From: Bdellovibrio sp. CG22_combo_CG10-13_8_21_14_all_39_27
GTDB taxonomy: Bacteria; Bdellovibrionota; Bacteriovoracia; Bacteriovoracales; Bacteriovoracaceae
Assembly (NCBI GenBank): GCA_002786715.1
Contig: PCTW01000076.1
Coordinates: forward strand, 16,879-80,878
Direction of reading: 5' to 3'
DNA: 64,000 bases
The position numbers and the translations under genes were made by a program. The notes under the pieces were generated by a model. It made no database searches, was not told the origin of the DNA, and worked only from the letters and a program-made list of their open reading frames with translations. Shown one piece after another: positions 23,163 through 31,618 of this stretch (its first letter is position 1; the number at the start of each line of letters is the position of its first letter).

Positions 23163-24917
23163 ATGTCTCAAACTCTTAATCGTGCTCAAGCTTGGGCCCA
23201 AAATTCTTTTTTCGAACAAAGCTCACGTGATGAGATCAAGAAGTTGATCGACAATAAAGATTTAGCCGAAATTGAAGAACGCTTTTACCGCGAACTAGAA
23301 TTTGGAACAGGTGGCTTACGAGGAATTTTAGGAGCCGGCGCCAATCGCATGAATAAGTACAACGTCCGAAAAGCTTCTCACGCTCTAGCGACAACGATTA
23401 AAAAAAGTTTACCAGAACCTTGGTCTGTGGCCATTAGTTATGACTCTCGCCACTTCTCTTTTGAATTTGCCAAAGAAGCAGCAAGTGTTTTTGCGGCCAA
23501 TGGTATGAAAGCATTGATCTACCAAAGAATGAATCCAGTGGCACTCGCTTCATTTGCCGTTCGTCATAATAATTGTTCAGCAGGAATTATGGTTACAGCT
23601 AGTCACAACCCTCCTAAATACAATGGTTATAAAGTCTTTTGGAATGATGGGGCTCAAGTAACTCCTCCCAATGATAAAAACATTATTAATGAATACAATG
23701 CCATTACTGATTACTCACAAATTCCAGTGGTGGATTTTGATCTGGCCATGAAGGAAGGAAAAATCCAATGGCTGACAGAGAAAGATGAAGATCTCTATTT
23801 TGCAGCAATTAGAAAAAGTTTTGTTAATCCTGAAATGTGTCTGAGTAATGGAAATAAACTTAAGGTTGTTTACACTGCTCTTCATGGTACGGGACTTATT
23901 CCATGCACCAGAGCTCTCAAAGAACTTGGCCTAACGGATATTGAAATCGTCCCAGAGCAGGCACAACCAGATGGAAGTTTCCCCACTGTAAAATCACCCA
24001 ATCCAGAAAATCCAGATGCCCTGGCCATGGCGGTAGAACTGCTGAAAAAAACCAATGCCGATATTGCACTTGGAACTGACCCTGATACTGATCGCGTCGG
24101 TATTGCACTTATGCATGAGAATAAGATTCAATATCTCAACGGGAATCAGATCGGAATTTTGATGCTTCATTACATTCTCACGGAGTATAAAAAACAGGGC
24201 AAGTTGGCGAATAATCCCTATTTCGTAAAAACCATCGTAACGACTGAGCTTCAATCCAAAATCGCGGAAAGCTTTGGAGTCAAAGTAGAAAATACTCTCA
24301 CTGGATTCAAATGGATTTGCGGTCGTATGAATGAAATTGATCATAACGAACCCAACCGCCAATTTATTTTTGCCACAGAAGAGTCATTTGGATATTTGAA
24401 TCATAACAATGTTCGCGACAAAGACGGTGTAAGCTCAATTGCATTAGTAGCAGAAATTGCCCTACATCATAAATTACAAGGGAAAAGCCTCTTTCAAGCT
24501 CTCGATGATATTTATCAAGAATATGGATTTTCTCACGAGTCTCTTCTCTCAATTGATTATGAAGGAAAAGAAGGCGCAGAAAAAATTAATCGCATTATGG
24601 AAGTGTTTAGAAATCGCAAGGATTCGACAATTGAGGGACAAGAAATTGAATCCATCGATGATATTAAAAAGGGTGAAAAGCGCTTTCTCGATGGCCGTCC
24701 TTCACAAAAAATTGATCTGCCCTCGAGTAATGTTCTAGGTCTTCACTTTAAGAACGGAAATAAGCTCTTCCTCCGACCTTCAGGAACTGAACCTAAGATA
24801 AAGTTCTACATCATGATAAGTGAGAACGAAGGCTCCCTAAGTGATAAAAAACACAAGGCCATAGCATTGACAGATCGCATCCTAAGTTTTATCAAGACTC
24901 AAGCAGAGAAAGCTTAG
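23163..24917 (+). CDS. Phospho-sugar mutase (phosphoglucomutase/phosphomannomutase)
   Basis: 584 residues of the alpha-D-phosphohexomutase superfamily, PgcA-like by length. Active-site Ser147 lies in TASHNPPKYNGYK, the metal loop is DPDTDRVG, the sugar loop is TEESFGYL, and the phosphate-binding loop near the C-terminus is RPSGTEPKIKFY; FGTGGLRG lies near the start. It interconverts hexose 1- and 6-phosphates for glycogen, cell-wall or LPS sugars. A GTG at 23139 in the same frame is possible, but GAGGAG at 23151-23156 sits 6 nt before the ATG at 23163, which I take. queC follows 26 bp downstream. Confidence 0.94.
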   Translation: MSQTLNRAQAWAQNSFFEQSSRDEIKKLIDNKDLAEIEERFYRELEFGTGGLRGILGAGANRMNKYNVRKASHALATTIKKSLPEPWSVAISYDSRHFSFEFAKEAASVFAANGMKALIYQRMNPVALASFAVRHNNCSAGIMVTASHNPPKYNGYKVFWNDGAQVTPPNDKNIINEYNAITDYSQIPVVDFDLAMKEGKIQWLTEKDEDLYFAAIRKSFVNPEMCLSNGNKLKVVYTALHGTGLIPCTRALKELGLTDIEIVPEQAQPDGSFPTVKSPNPENPDALAMAVELLKKTNADIALGTDPDTDRVGIALMHENKIQYLNGNQIGILMLHYILTEYKKQGKLANNPYFVKTIVTTELQSKIAESFGVKVENTLTGFKWICGRMNEIDHNEPNRQFIFATEESFGYLNHNNVRDKDGVSSIALVAEIALHHKLQGKSLFQALDDIYQEYGFSHESLLSIDYEGKEGAEKINRIMEVFRNRKDSTIEGQEIESIDDIKKGEKRFLDGRPSQKIDLPSSNVLGLHFKNGNKLFLRPSGTEPKIKFYIMISENEGSLSDKKHKAIALTDRILSFIKTQAEKA

Positions 24918-24943
24918 ATTTTGTAAATGCGAGGAGATTGAAC

Positions 24944-25642
24944 ATGTCGAAGTCTCAAGACTTGGCCATATGTCTAGTCAGTGGTGGTATGGATTCGCTC
25001 GTTACGGCCGCGATTGCCAATACCAAGCACGAAAGATTGGCCTTTCTCCATCTTAATTACGGTCAGAAAACAGAAAAACGCGAACTCAAAAGTTTCCACG
25101 ATATTGCAGAGTTTTATGGAGTCCCTGAATCTCATCGCAAAATTATTGATGTTTCTTTCTTAAAGCAAATCGGTGGCTCATCTCTCACTGATGATTCTAT
25201 CAATGTTAAAAATTATGAAGGCGATAAAGAAGTTATCCCGGACTCTTACGTTCCTTTTAGAAATACTCATATCGTCTCGATGGCAGTTTCTTGGGCAGAA
25301 GTTATAGGGGCTAAGAAAATTTTTATCGGTGCCGTTTATGAAGATTCTTCAGGCTATCCTGACTGTCGTCCAAGTTATTACAAAGCACTTAATGCCCTTA
25401 TCAAAGAAGGCACTAAGGACGGAGATATCGAAGTTATAACTCCAGTCATTCTGATGAAGAAAGAGGAAATCGTAAAAAAAGCAGTTGAGATGAAAGCTCC
25501 TCTTGAACTGACATGGTCATGTTATTCTAGTGAAGATAAATCATGTGGTATTTGCGATTCTTGTGCGCTTAGACTGCGCGGTTTTCAAAAGGCAGGAATT
25601 GAAGATCCTTTGCCTTACCATCAACGTCCAAAATATATTTAA
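24944..25642 (+). CDS. queC: 7-cyano-7-deazaguanine synthase QueC
   Basis: 232 residues, the normal QueC size. It converts 7-carboxy-7-deazaguanine to preQ0 using ammonia and ATP. The PP-loop SGGMDSLVTA is at the N-terminus; FRNTHIVSMAVSWAE and FIGAVYEDSSGYPDCRPSY are family signatures; the zinc site is the cluster CYSSEDKSCGICDSC near the C-terminus. ATG at 24944 follows GAGGAG at 24931-24936; a TTG two codons earlier is less likely. Its TAA stop shares the TTAA with the stop of the convergent TPR gene. queG at 927 is the last step of the same pathway. Confidence 0.97.
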   Translation: MSKSQDLAICLVSGGMDSLVTAAIANTKHERLAFLHLNYGQKTEKRELKSFHDIAEFYGVPESHRKIIDVSFLKQIGGSSLTDDSINVKNYEGDKEVIPDSYVPFRNTHIVSMAVSWAEVIGAKKIFIGAVYEDSSGYPDCRPSYYKALNALIKEGTKDGDIEVITPVILMKKEEIVKKAVEMKAPLELTWSCYSSEDKSCGICDSCALRLRGFQKAGIEDPLPYHQRPKYI

Positions 25643-26199
25643 TTTTCTTGCTCCATCATCTGGCGTGTTTTCTGAATCGCGATTTCAGTTGATTCGATCA
25701 AATGCATATCCCCTTTGAGTAATCTCATTCCATGGACTTTCAATAATAAATCGAGTGCTTTTTGATAACGTTTTTGTTCGAATAAGCTTTTAGCATAGTG
25801 TTGTAGAGCAAAGTCATGAAAAACGGCGAGCTCACGATTATGATTTTGTTCCACTTCTTTTATGATTCGAGTGAAAACGGCATCGGCCTTATTAAAATCT
25901 CCCATATACTGATGAACAATGGCCAACCGAAGAGCGACTCCTTCGGCAAGGACCATTTCTTTTAAATTGGTATAGATAGTATGAGAATCAGCAAGCATGA
26001 GTTCCGCTTCCTCAAGCTTTCCAACAATTCGCAGATAAACTCCAACGAGATTCAACATCTTTGCTTTTTCTTTTTCTGAATTGGACATATCCATTTTTTC
26101 TTTGAGAAAAGCTATTCCTCTCTCCATATCTTGTGGATTGACCGGAACATCACGTAAAAGATCATTGTATTGGGTCGACATATCATAGGGGTTTTCCAC
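25639..26199 (-). CDS. TPR-like helical-repeat protein
   Basis: 186 residues, no signal peptide. From about 40 on it is a series of paired helices with TPR-like spacing: AKMLNLVGVYLRIVGKLEEAELML, EGVALRLAIVHQYMGDFNKADAVF, FHDFALQHYAKSLFEQKRYQKALDLL. It would be a cytoplasmic protein-protein interaction scaffold of about three or four repeats. It is the last gene of the dnaE operon, 2 bp after the DUF2298 gene, and overlaps queC by 4 bp tail to tail. Partner unknown. Confidence 0.82.
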   Translation of the reverse strand: MENPYDMSTQYNDLLRDVPVNPQDMERGIAFLKEKMDMSNSEKEKAKMLNLVGVYLRIVGKLEEAELMLADSHTIYTNLKEMVLAEGVALRLAIVHQYMGDFNKADAVFTRIIKEVEQNHNRELAVFHDFALQHYAKSLFEQKRYQKALDLLLKVHGMRLLKGDMHLIESTEIAIQKTRQMMEQEN

Positions 26200-26201
26200 A
26201 A

Positions 26202-28295
26202 TTACCTCACAAATTCTGAAATATCACCAACAGCATAAAGAGTAGATTGCTTGCTGCTGATCAATGGTTTAAACAATTCTTGAAATTTTGAAAACTTAGC
26301 GAGTCCTTCGAATGAGTATTGCGACTCTTCATAAGGTCCAATTACAATAAAGGAAATTTTATTTTGAACAAGCATTTCATAAGCTTTAATAGCATCGAGT
26401 GAATTATAAATAAAATCCACTTCTTTCTTTCTTTTCTCTATAGAAAGTCCTTTCACTCCACGTAGCTTTACATGACCTGTCCAACCTAAGAAAGTCGGAA
26501 TACCTGTATGCATAGAGACACGCGATGCTCGATGGTCGAAAGAAGGTCCGTAGCCTTCTAATAATATCGGTGTCCCTTCAACATTTCCTCGTATCCATCG
26601 GATAACATCATAATCCCCTGGATTCATTTTTTTTAAATAGCGACTACCGTACAAAGAAGGTCTCTCTGTACCAAAAGGATTATAGGTTAAAAAAGCGGAA
26701 GCATTGATATAACTAGCTAGCAAGGTAGGAGCTAAAACGAGAATGGCAAGCATATGAGTTTGCAGTCGAAATTTCCAAGGAACATAGAACCAACTTGGGC
26801 GTAGAGAGAGTACGGCCAGTAATCCCCACAAGATGAAAGTGATATTACCGAATTTAAAGACTGAATTAAATCGATCATGAATAATAATATTTTCAGAAAA
26901 TAGATTGAGTAAAACTGTCGTTACCAGCATGGCCAACATTGATTTGGTGAACCCCTCCCTTAATAACAGTTTTTTTACCTTCAACTGTCTCAATATGGGA
27001 AAAGCGGAAATCAAAATCAAAACCCACCAATGACCTTGAAAACCAAAATAATGGATAAGGTCATTACGCCCACCAAAATTCCATCTTATATCGAGAGGAG
27101 TACCTCCTTTTAAGGAGAGAACCATTGGTAAAAAAAGTATCGGAACGATTAAAGCAGACAAGCAAAGCTGGCCAATCTTATGCAGTTGCACTTTAAAGTT
27201 TTCTGTAAAAAACAAATAGAAAAGTGAAAAGAATGCAGCAAAAAGTGACATCACTATAAAATCCCAGGAATTAATCGCCAGCAAAGACCCCCAACTCAAA
27301 CTCAAAAGCAGAAGAGATGGCCACTTCCATTTTTTAGTATCACTCCAAAAGGAAATGAAGAGAGCGATAAAAAGAATGCTCCAAGAATAACTCATGACAT
27401 GGGGATGAAGATCGGCAAAGAGGAATGACCAAAAAGGAAATTCTGCAAACTCTCCTCTTTCAAAAAGTCGTGTCGACTTCCAAAAAAAGGAAATATCAAT
27501 TTTCCCCCCCTGGGTAAATCTTTGAATAGTATTCCAATGACTACCTAGGCACAAAATAAGTGAACCAAAGAAGGCCAGAGAAATTCTCTTCGTCATCTGA
27601 AAAAGCAATCCTGAGATAGCTTGAGCAAAAAAAGCAGCACAACTCGCGACCGCAAGGGCGTAACCTAATTCTTCTTTCACTCCAGAAACTTTGATCAATC
27701 CTGAATAAAAAAAGTAACCCCAATAATAGTATTTCATTTGAAATCCGGAAAACCACGGGTCTTGGACAGGAAAGGTAGAATTTCGCGACATGAAGTTCAA
27801 AAACGTAAAGTCCATTGGCTTTTCACCCCAATATATTTCTGGAGAATAAGCGCGAAGAACTAAAAAAGTGGCGAAAACAAAAAGAAATAGCCCCTCACTT
27901 AAAAGAACCTTCTTCCAATTTTTAATAAGTATCTCTGATAAGCTTTGACTCCCCTTTGCTCCCCAATGGGCCATCGTGATGAGAGTGATTAAGACTAAAG
28001 TAAGACGAGTTTCTCGAGATTGAAAAAAAGGCAAATAGGCAAGTAACCAATCGAGGTAAAAAATTAAAAAAAGAGAAATCATTTTTGAAAAGAAAATCAT
28101 TCCCTGATGTTTTTGGGGGAAGAGTCGATTCGTAAGTGGAAGGAGATTAATACTGAGTAGAAAAATATAATAGTACCAAAAAACCATTCCTCCAAAATCA
28201 ACTGAACTCAACTGAAAAAAGAAAAGATTAAGAATGGCAAAAACTATCCATGGAACAATAAAGAGACCAAAAGGCAACGCTTTACGAAAGTTCAA
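26202..28295 (-). CDS. DUF2298 (YYY) multi-pass membrane protein
   Basis: 697 residues with roughly 14-16 hydrophobic segments. The family hallmark is clear at about 153-195: PEIYWGEKPMDFTFLN, NSTFPVQDPWFSG, then YYYWGYF. This is the DUF2298/Chlor_Arch_YYY family, best known from Chloroflexi and Archaea, with a GT-C glycosyltransferase-like plan (acidic loop GEKPMDF after an early helix, large C-terminal soluble tail with ILLEGYGPSFDHRAS). A role as a lipid-linked sugar transferase is inference. It overlaps pyrD by 14 bp and is followed after 2 bp by the TPR gene, so it sits mid-operon. Confidence 0.88.
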   Translation of the reverse strand: MNFRKALPFGLFIVPWIVFAILNLFFFQLSSVDFGGMVFWYYYIFLLSINLLPLTNRLFPQKHQGMIFFSKMISLFLIFYLDWLLAYLPFFQSRETRLTLVLITLITMAHWGAKGSQSLSEILIKNWKKVLLSEGLFLFVFATFLVLRAYSPEIYWGEKPMDFTFLNFMSRNSTFPVQDPWFSGFQMKYYYWGYFFYSGLIKVSGVKEELGYALAVASCAAFFAQAISGLLFQMTKRISLAFFGSLILCLGSHWNTIQRFTQGGKIDISFFWKSTRLFERGEFAEFPFWSFLFADLHPHVMSYSWSILFIALFISFWSDTKKWKWPSLLLLSLSWGSLLAINSWDFIVMSLFAAFFSLFYLFFTENFKVQLHKIGQLCLSALIVPILFLPMVLSLKGGTPLDIRWNFGGRNDLIHYFGFQGHWWVLILISAFPILRQLKVKKLLLREGFTKSMLAMLVTTVLLNLFSENIIIHDRFNSVFKFGNITFILWGLLAVLSLRPSWFYVPWKFRLQTHMLAILVLAPTLLASYINASAFLTYNPFGTERPSLYGSRYLKKMNPGDYDVIRWIRGNVEGTPILLEGYGPSFDHRASRVSMHTGIPTFLGWTGHVKLRGVKGLSIEKRKKEVDFIYNSLDAIKAYEMLVQNKISFIVIGPYEESQYSFEGLAKFSKFQELFKPLISSKQSTLYAVGDISEFVR

Positions 28296-29346
28296 TGGAA
28301 CCTAACTCCTTAGGATTTTTTAAAAGTTCTTCTAGGTCACGAGCTCCAGTTATTTTGAGAACTTCAAGAATCTCATTTTGCCACTGACTTAGAATCTGTG
28401 GACCTTGAAAAATAAAAGAGGTGTAAATCTGCAAAGCTCGTCCGCCATGGCTCCAATAATCGAGAACCTCAGAAAAATCAGCAAAGCCTCCGACACCAAT
28501 CATTTCGAGAGAACTGCCTTTCAAACGCTCTAAACATTTTAATCGAAAGTGTTGGGCCTTAGGATAAAGCAAACGCCCAGAAATTCCACCTTCACCACGA
28601 TCGGCCATAATAGTTGTATTAGTGGCAATGATGCCTTCTAAATTGTAGTCGTGACATACTTGAAAAAGTGCATCTAAATCCTCTGTTGCCATGTCTGGCG
28701 ATATTTTTAAATAGAGAGGCTTAGGACATTGAGTTCGATGCTTTTCAAGTTCTGAAAAAATGAGTTTTAAAGATTCGGTGCTTTGAAGATCCCGCAAACC
28801 AGGAGTGTTGGGAGAAGAAACATTGATGACCAAATAGTCGGCCAAGGGGGCCAATCGTTGATAGAGTTTTGCATAATCACTTGGAGCATCTTCCGCTTTG
28901 GTATTTTTGTTTTTTCCTAAATTGATTCCTAGAGTTTTTCCAAAGCGCAACGAGGATGTGACATTACTCGCTAATGCCTCCATTCCATGATTATTAAAAC
29001 CCATGCGGTTGCGAAGAGATTCTTCTTCAACATAGCGAAAAAGTCTCGGTTTATCATTTCCAGGCTGTTCAAGAGGAGTGACTGTGCCTATTTCAACTGC
29101 TCCAAAGAGAATTCGAGAAAAAAATTCAATGGCCTCGCCATTTTTATCAAGACCTGCGGCCAACCCAACTGGAAATGACCAATTCATCGAACCTACTTTA
29201 AGACTTAATCGAGGATCAACTTCAGGAGTATTAAAGAGTTCGGCTGAACTCTTTGGAAAGTGAGATAGCATCGATAGCGATAAATGATGAGCGGCTTCGG
29301 GATCGAGGCGAAAGGCTGCAAACTTAAAAACAGAATAAAGCGACAT
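28282..29346 (-). CDS. pyrD: Dihydroorotate dehydrogenase (quinone), class 2
   Basis: 354 residues, with the short N-terminal helical segment (MSLYSVFKFAAFRLDPEAAHHLSL) that docks class 2 enzymes on the membrane and reaches the quinone. It oxidises dihydroorotate to orotate in pyrimidine synthesis. FMN-barrel motifs: VGLAAGLDKNGE, GAVEIGTVTP, RNRMGFNNHG, LGINLGKNK, and catalytic Ser in VINVSSPNTPGLRDLQ, later LKISPD and GVGGF. Located 8 bp after the CsgG-like lipoprotein gene and overlapping the DUF2298 gene by 14 bp. Confidence 0.96.
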   Translation of the reverse strand: MSLYSVFKFAAFRLDPEAAHHLSLSMLSHFPKSSAELFNTPEVDPRLSLKVGSMNWSFPVGLAAGLDKNGEAIEFFSRILFGAVEIGTVTPLEQPGNDKPRLFRYVEEESLRNRMGFNNHGMEALASNVTSSLRFGKTLGINLGKNKNTKAEDAPSDYAKLYQRLAPLADYLVINVSSPNTPGLRDLQSTESLKLIFSELEKHRTQCPKPLYLKISPDMATEDLDALFQVCHDYNLEGIIATNTTIMADRGEGGISGRLLYPKAQHFRLKCLERLKGSSLEMIGVGGFADFSEVLDYWSHGGRALQIYTSFIFQGPQILSQWQNEILEVLKITGARDLEELLKNPKELGSIELS

Positions 29347-29354
29347 ATTGTCCC

Positions 29355-30272
29355 TTAATAGAGTTGTACGAAATCGCCTTCAACAACACTTCCACCCGAA
29401 TGTAAAATAGCGATGGCCCCATCAGGTCCGAAATAATCAATGATCTCGATAGTCCCTTTTACTTCGCCTTTACTTATTCCGATGAGAGCCCCTGTTTCAG
29501 GGTCAAAAATTTCTTGTCCTTCAGTGACAACTTTTAAAACATCACTGATCTGAACACCTGAATCACGACCTGCATTCACATAGATTTTGTTACCAATAAT
29601 CTTTGCAACACGGCCTACCCAATCCATGCGTGAAGAAAGCTCAGCTATTTTGGGAATAAATCTTCGAATGGCCACTTTGGCGGAGTATCTTAGAAGTTCT
29701 CTGCGATAAGTGAGCTGAGTCTCTCTATCCTGAGCAAAGAAGCGAAACGTAGAGTCATCAGCATAGCCGCGGACGACTTCATTAAAAACTTCTTTACTTG
29801 AATTGACATCAAAAATACGCAGTTCGATTTTAGCTTCAGAATAAGATTTGGTTTCTTTCACGAGACCAATTTCATCTGTTTTTTCACGAACTCGGGCTTC
29901 CATGATTCGACCAAACATCACCATGTTAATACCAGAAACTTTGGCCTTTCTTGCCAGCTGGATAAGCTTGCTACCGCCACCAGAATAAATCTCTTTGGAA
30001 TCTCCAAAGAGTTTAGAAGCTTGAGGATCTATAATAAATTCTCCAGTTCTCATCAACTCAAGTCTTAATTCCTCAGTCGAAACAAAGGCCAAGTCATCAC
30101 CACCGTAAGGAGATTCATTTGCAAACAAAAGAAGAGCTGCCTTTTTCTTAATTCCCGAAAAATGAGCACGTGGTGTTGGTCTCGCTCTCTTTCCTTCATT
30201 ATTGCGATCGATAACATCAGAACCACATGACGAAAGAATAAGAGCGAAAATGAAGAACCAAATTGAACGCAT
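29355..30272 (-). CDS. CsgG/FlgT-like lipoprotein
   Basis: 305 residues with a signal peptide ending in lipobox ILSSC (Cys16). Residues about 40-190 have a CsgG-like pattern: KKAALLLFANES, FVSTEELRLELMRTGEFIIDP, and MVMFGRIMEARV. The C-terminal part (about 215-305) resembles the FlgT C-terminal/SH3-like domain: GRVAKIIGNKIYVNAGRDSGVQISDVLKV. So this is an envelope lipoprotein that may assemble at the outer membrane near the flagellum or a secretion complex. It is next to an exported protein of similar style (30284), 11 bp apart. Confidence 0.78.
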   Translation of the reverse strand: MRSIWFFIFALILSSCGSDVIDRNNEGKRARPTPRAHFSGIKKKAALLLFANESPYGGDDLAFVSTEELRLELMRTGEFIIDPQASKLFGDSKEIYSGGGSKLIQLARKAKVSGINMVMFGRIMEARVREKTDEIGLVKETKSYSEAKIELRIFDVNSSKEVFNEVVRGYADDSTFRFFAQDRETQLTYRRELLRYSAKVAIRRFIPKIAELSSRMDWVGRVAKIIGNKIYVNAGRDSGVQISDVLKVVTEGQEIFDPETGALIGISKGEVKGTIEIIDYFGPDGAIAILHSGGSVVEGDFVQLY

Positions 30273-30283
30273 ACTATTTCTCC

Positions 30284-31609
30284 CTAAGTCGAAGACTTCA
30301 CTTTCTCTTGAGAATTCTCAGCAGATGGACTTAAGCTCCATTCAAGAGGTCCGGCATTTTCAATACTCTTGATCACTTGATTTTGAATCTCACGACCAAC
30401 GAGTCCTTTCAACATATTAAGCATTTCACTTCCGTCTCCAAAAAAACGAATTCCAATTTCTGCTTCATTTCCTCGAAGCCTAACCAATCCAGCTGTCGCT
30501 TTTTTAACAACTCCGATTTGATTAATCAGATCGCTAATTGCAATAGCATCAGAAACATTTTTAATGTTGGAGATTTTAATTTTTAAAAATTGAGACGGGA
30601 TTGGAGAAGAAATGATTTGAGAGAACTTCCCCCAAAAACTAACTGGCATTCTGTAGATCATACTGGCCAATTGCGAACTGAATTGATGTAGATCTTGGGT
30701 TGAGAAAGAACCAATCTCAGTTGGGAAATCGCCTTTATCAAGGACAAAGTTACTTTGACTATCGAGAAGCACATACTCACCTGTGACATGAAATGTACGT
30801 TTTTGAAGAACATTGTCTTCATTCGTTTTATTTAATCTCAAGTTTACTTTAAGCCACAACTCTCCCGCTTCATGTTGTTCGGTAGCTAGAACTTCTGAGC
30901 GATGAATGCGATTTTCAAACTGACTGATGAGAGAATTATCGGCAACGATAACTTCGCTAATTCCAACTCCTCCCGATTCTAACAACCATTTTTTCCAATG
31001 ATCATTAACGACGCTCGTGAAATCACTTTCAAGATCCACACCCGTGTCACTCCAAGTCGAATTGACCAATTGAAAGTCAGTCATTAAGTAGAGCTTGGCA
31101 TAACCTTCTCTCGAACCTGACTTAATGAAGCTCATGTACAAATCAGTTAAATTTTTTCGATCAACTTTGGCTTCAACGTTCATAAAACGCGAATTGGGAA
31201 CTTGGGGAGAACGAGACATCTTTTTAATTGAGTAAGACTGTATGGCCCTTTGGATTCGGCCATAACGAGCTTGAGCATTGAGCTTTTGGGTTCTTAAGGC
31301 TTTCTCAAAATCTGTTCGGTTCTTAGCTGATTCTTCAGGTTTCGTTTTTTCTTTTAAAGATTCTTCGATCGGTTTGAAATAATTTTCAAACTGATCTTCA
31401 TATCTTTGCCAAAAGGCTTTGCTATCAAGACCAAGAGTATCCATTTCCTTAGTCAGGATTTGCTTAAAAGATTGGTAAAGCAATTGTTGCTTGATAAAAA
31501 CAAGATTGTCTTCATCTTTAGAAAAAAATCGACCTTCGCCCTCTTGAACAGATTGAGGATAAGCCCCTACTGAAAAAAGGAATACAAAAAGGACAAATAA
31601 TTTTTTCAT
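30284..31609 (-). CDS. Exported protein of unknown function, partner of the CsgG-like lipoprotein
   Basis: 441 residues with a signal peptide (MKKLFVLFVFLFSVGAYPQS). The mature part is mixed helix and strand, starting with a charged helical stretch (about 30-140), then beta segments with LRLNKTNEDNVLQKRTFHVTGEYVLL and IKISNIKNVSDAIAISDLINQIGVV, and a C-terminal TAGLVRLRGNEAEIGIRFFG. No family is recognised; the late segment resembles modules of FlgT-type or DUF2066-type envelope proteins, but weakly. AGGAG precedes the ATG. It sits 9 bp downstream of dnaE and 11 bp before the lipoprotein gene, so these two envelope proteins probably act together. Confidence 0.72.
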   Translation of the reverse strand: MKKLFVLFVFLFSVGAYPQSVQEGEGRFFSKDEDNLVFIKQQLLYQSFKQILTKEMDTLGLDSKAFWQRYEDQFENYFKPIEESLKEKTKPEESAKNRTDFEKALRTQKLNAQARYGRIQRAIQSYSIKKMSRSPQVPNSRFMNVEAKVDRKNLTDLYMSFIKSGSREGYAKLYLMTDFQLVNSTWSDTGVDLESDFTSVVNDHWKKWLLESGGVGISEVIVADNSLISQFENRIHRSEVLATEQHEAGELWLKVNLRLNKTNEDNVLQKRTFHVTGEYVLLDSQSNFVLDKGDFPTEIGSFSTQDLHQFSSQLASMIYRMPVSFWGKFSQIISSPIPSQFLKIKISNIKNVSDAIAISDLINQIGVVKKATAGLVRLRGNEAEIGIRFFGDGSEMLNMLKGLVGREIQNQVIKSIENAGPLEWSLSPSAENSQEKVKSST

Positions 31610-31618
31610 TCTTCACTC

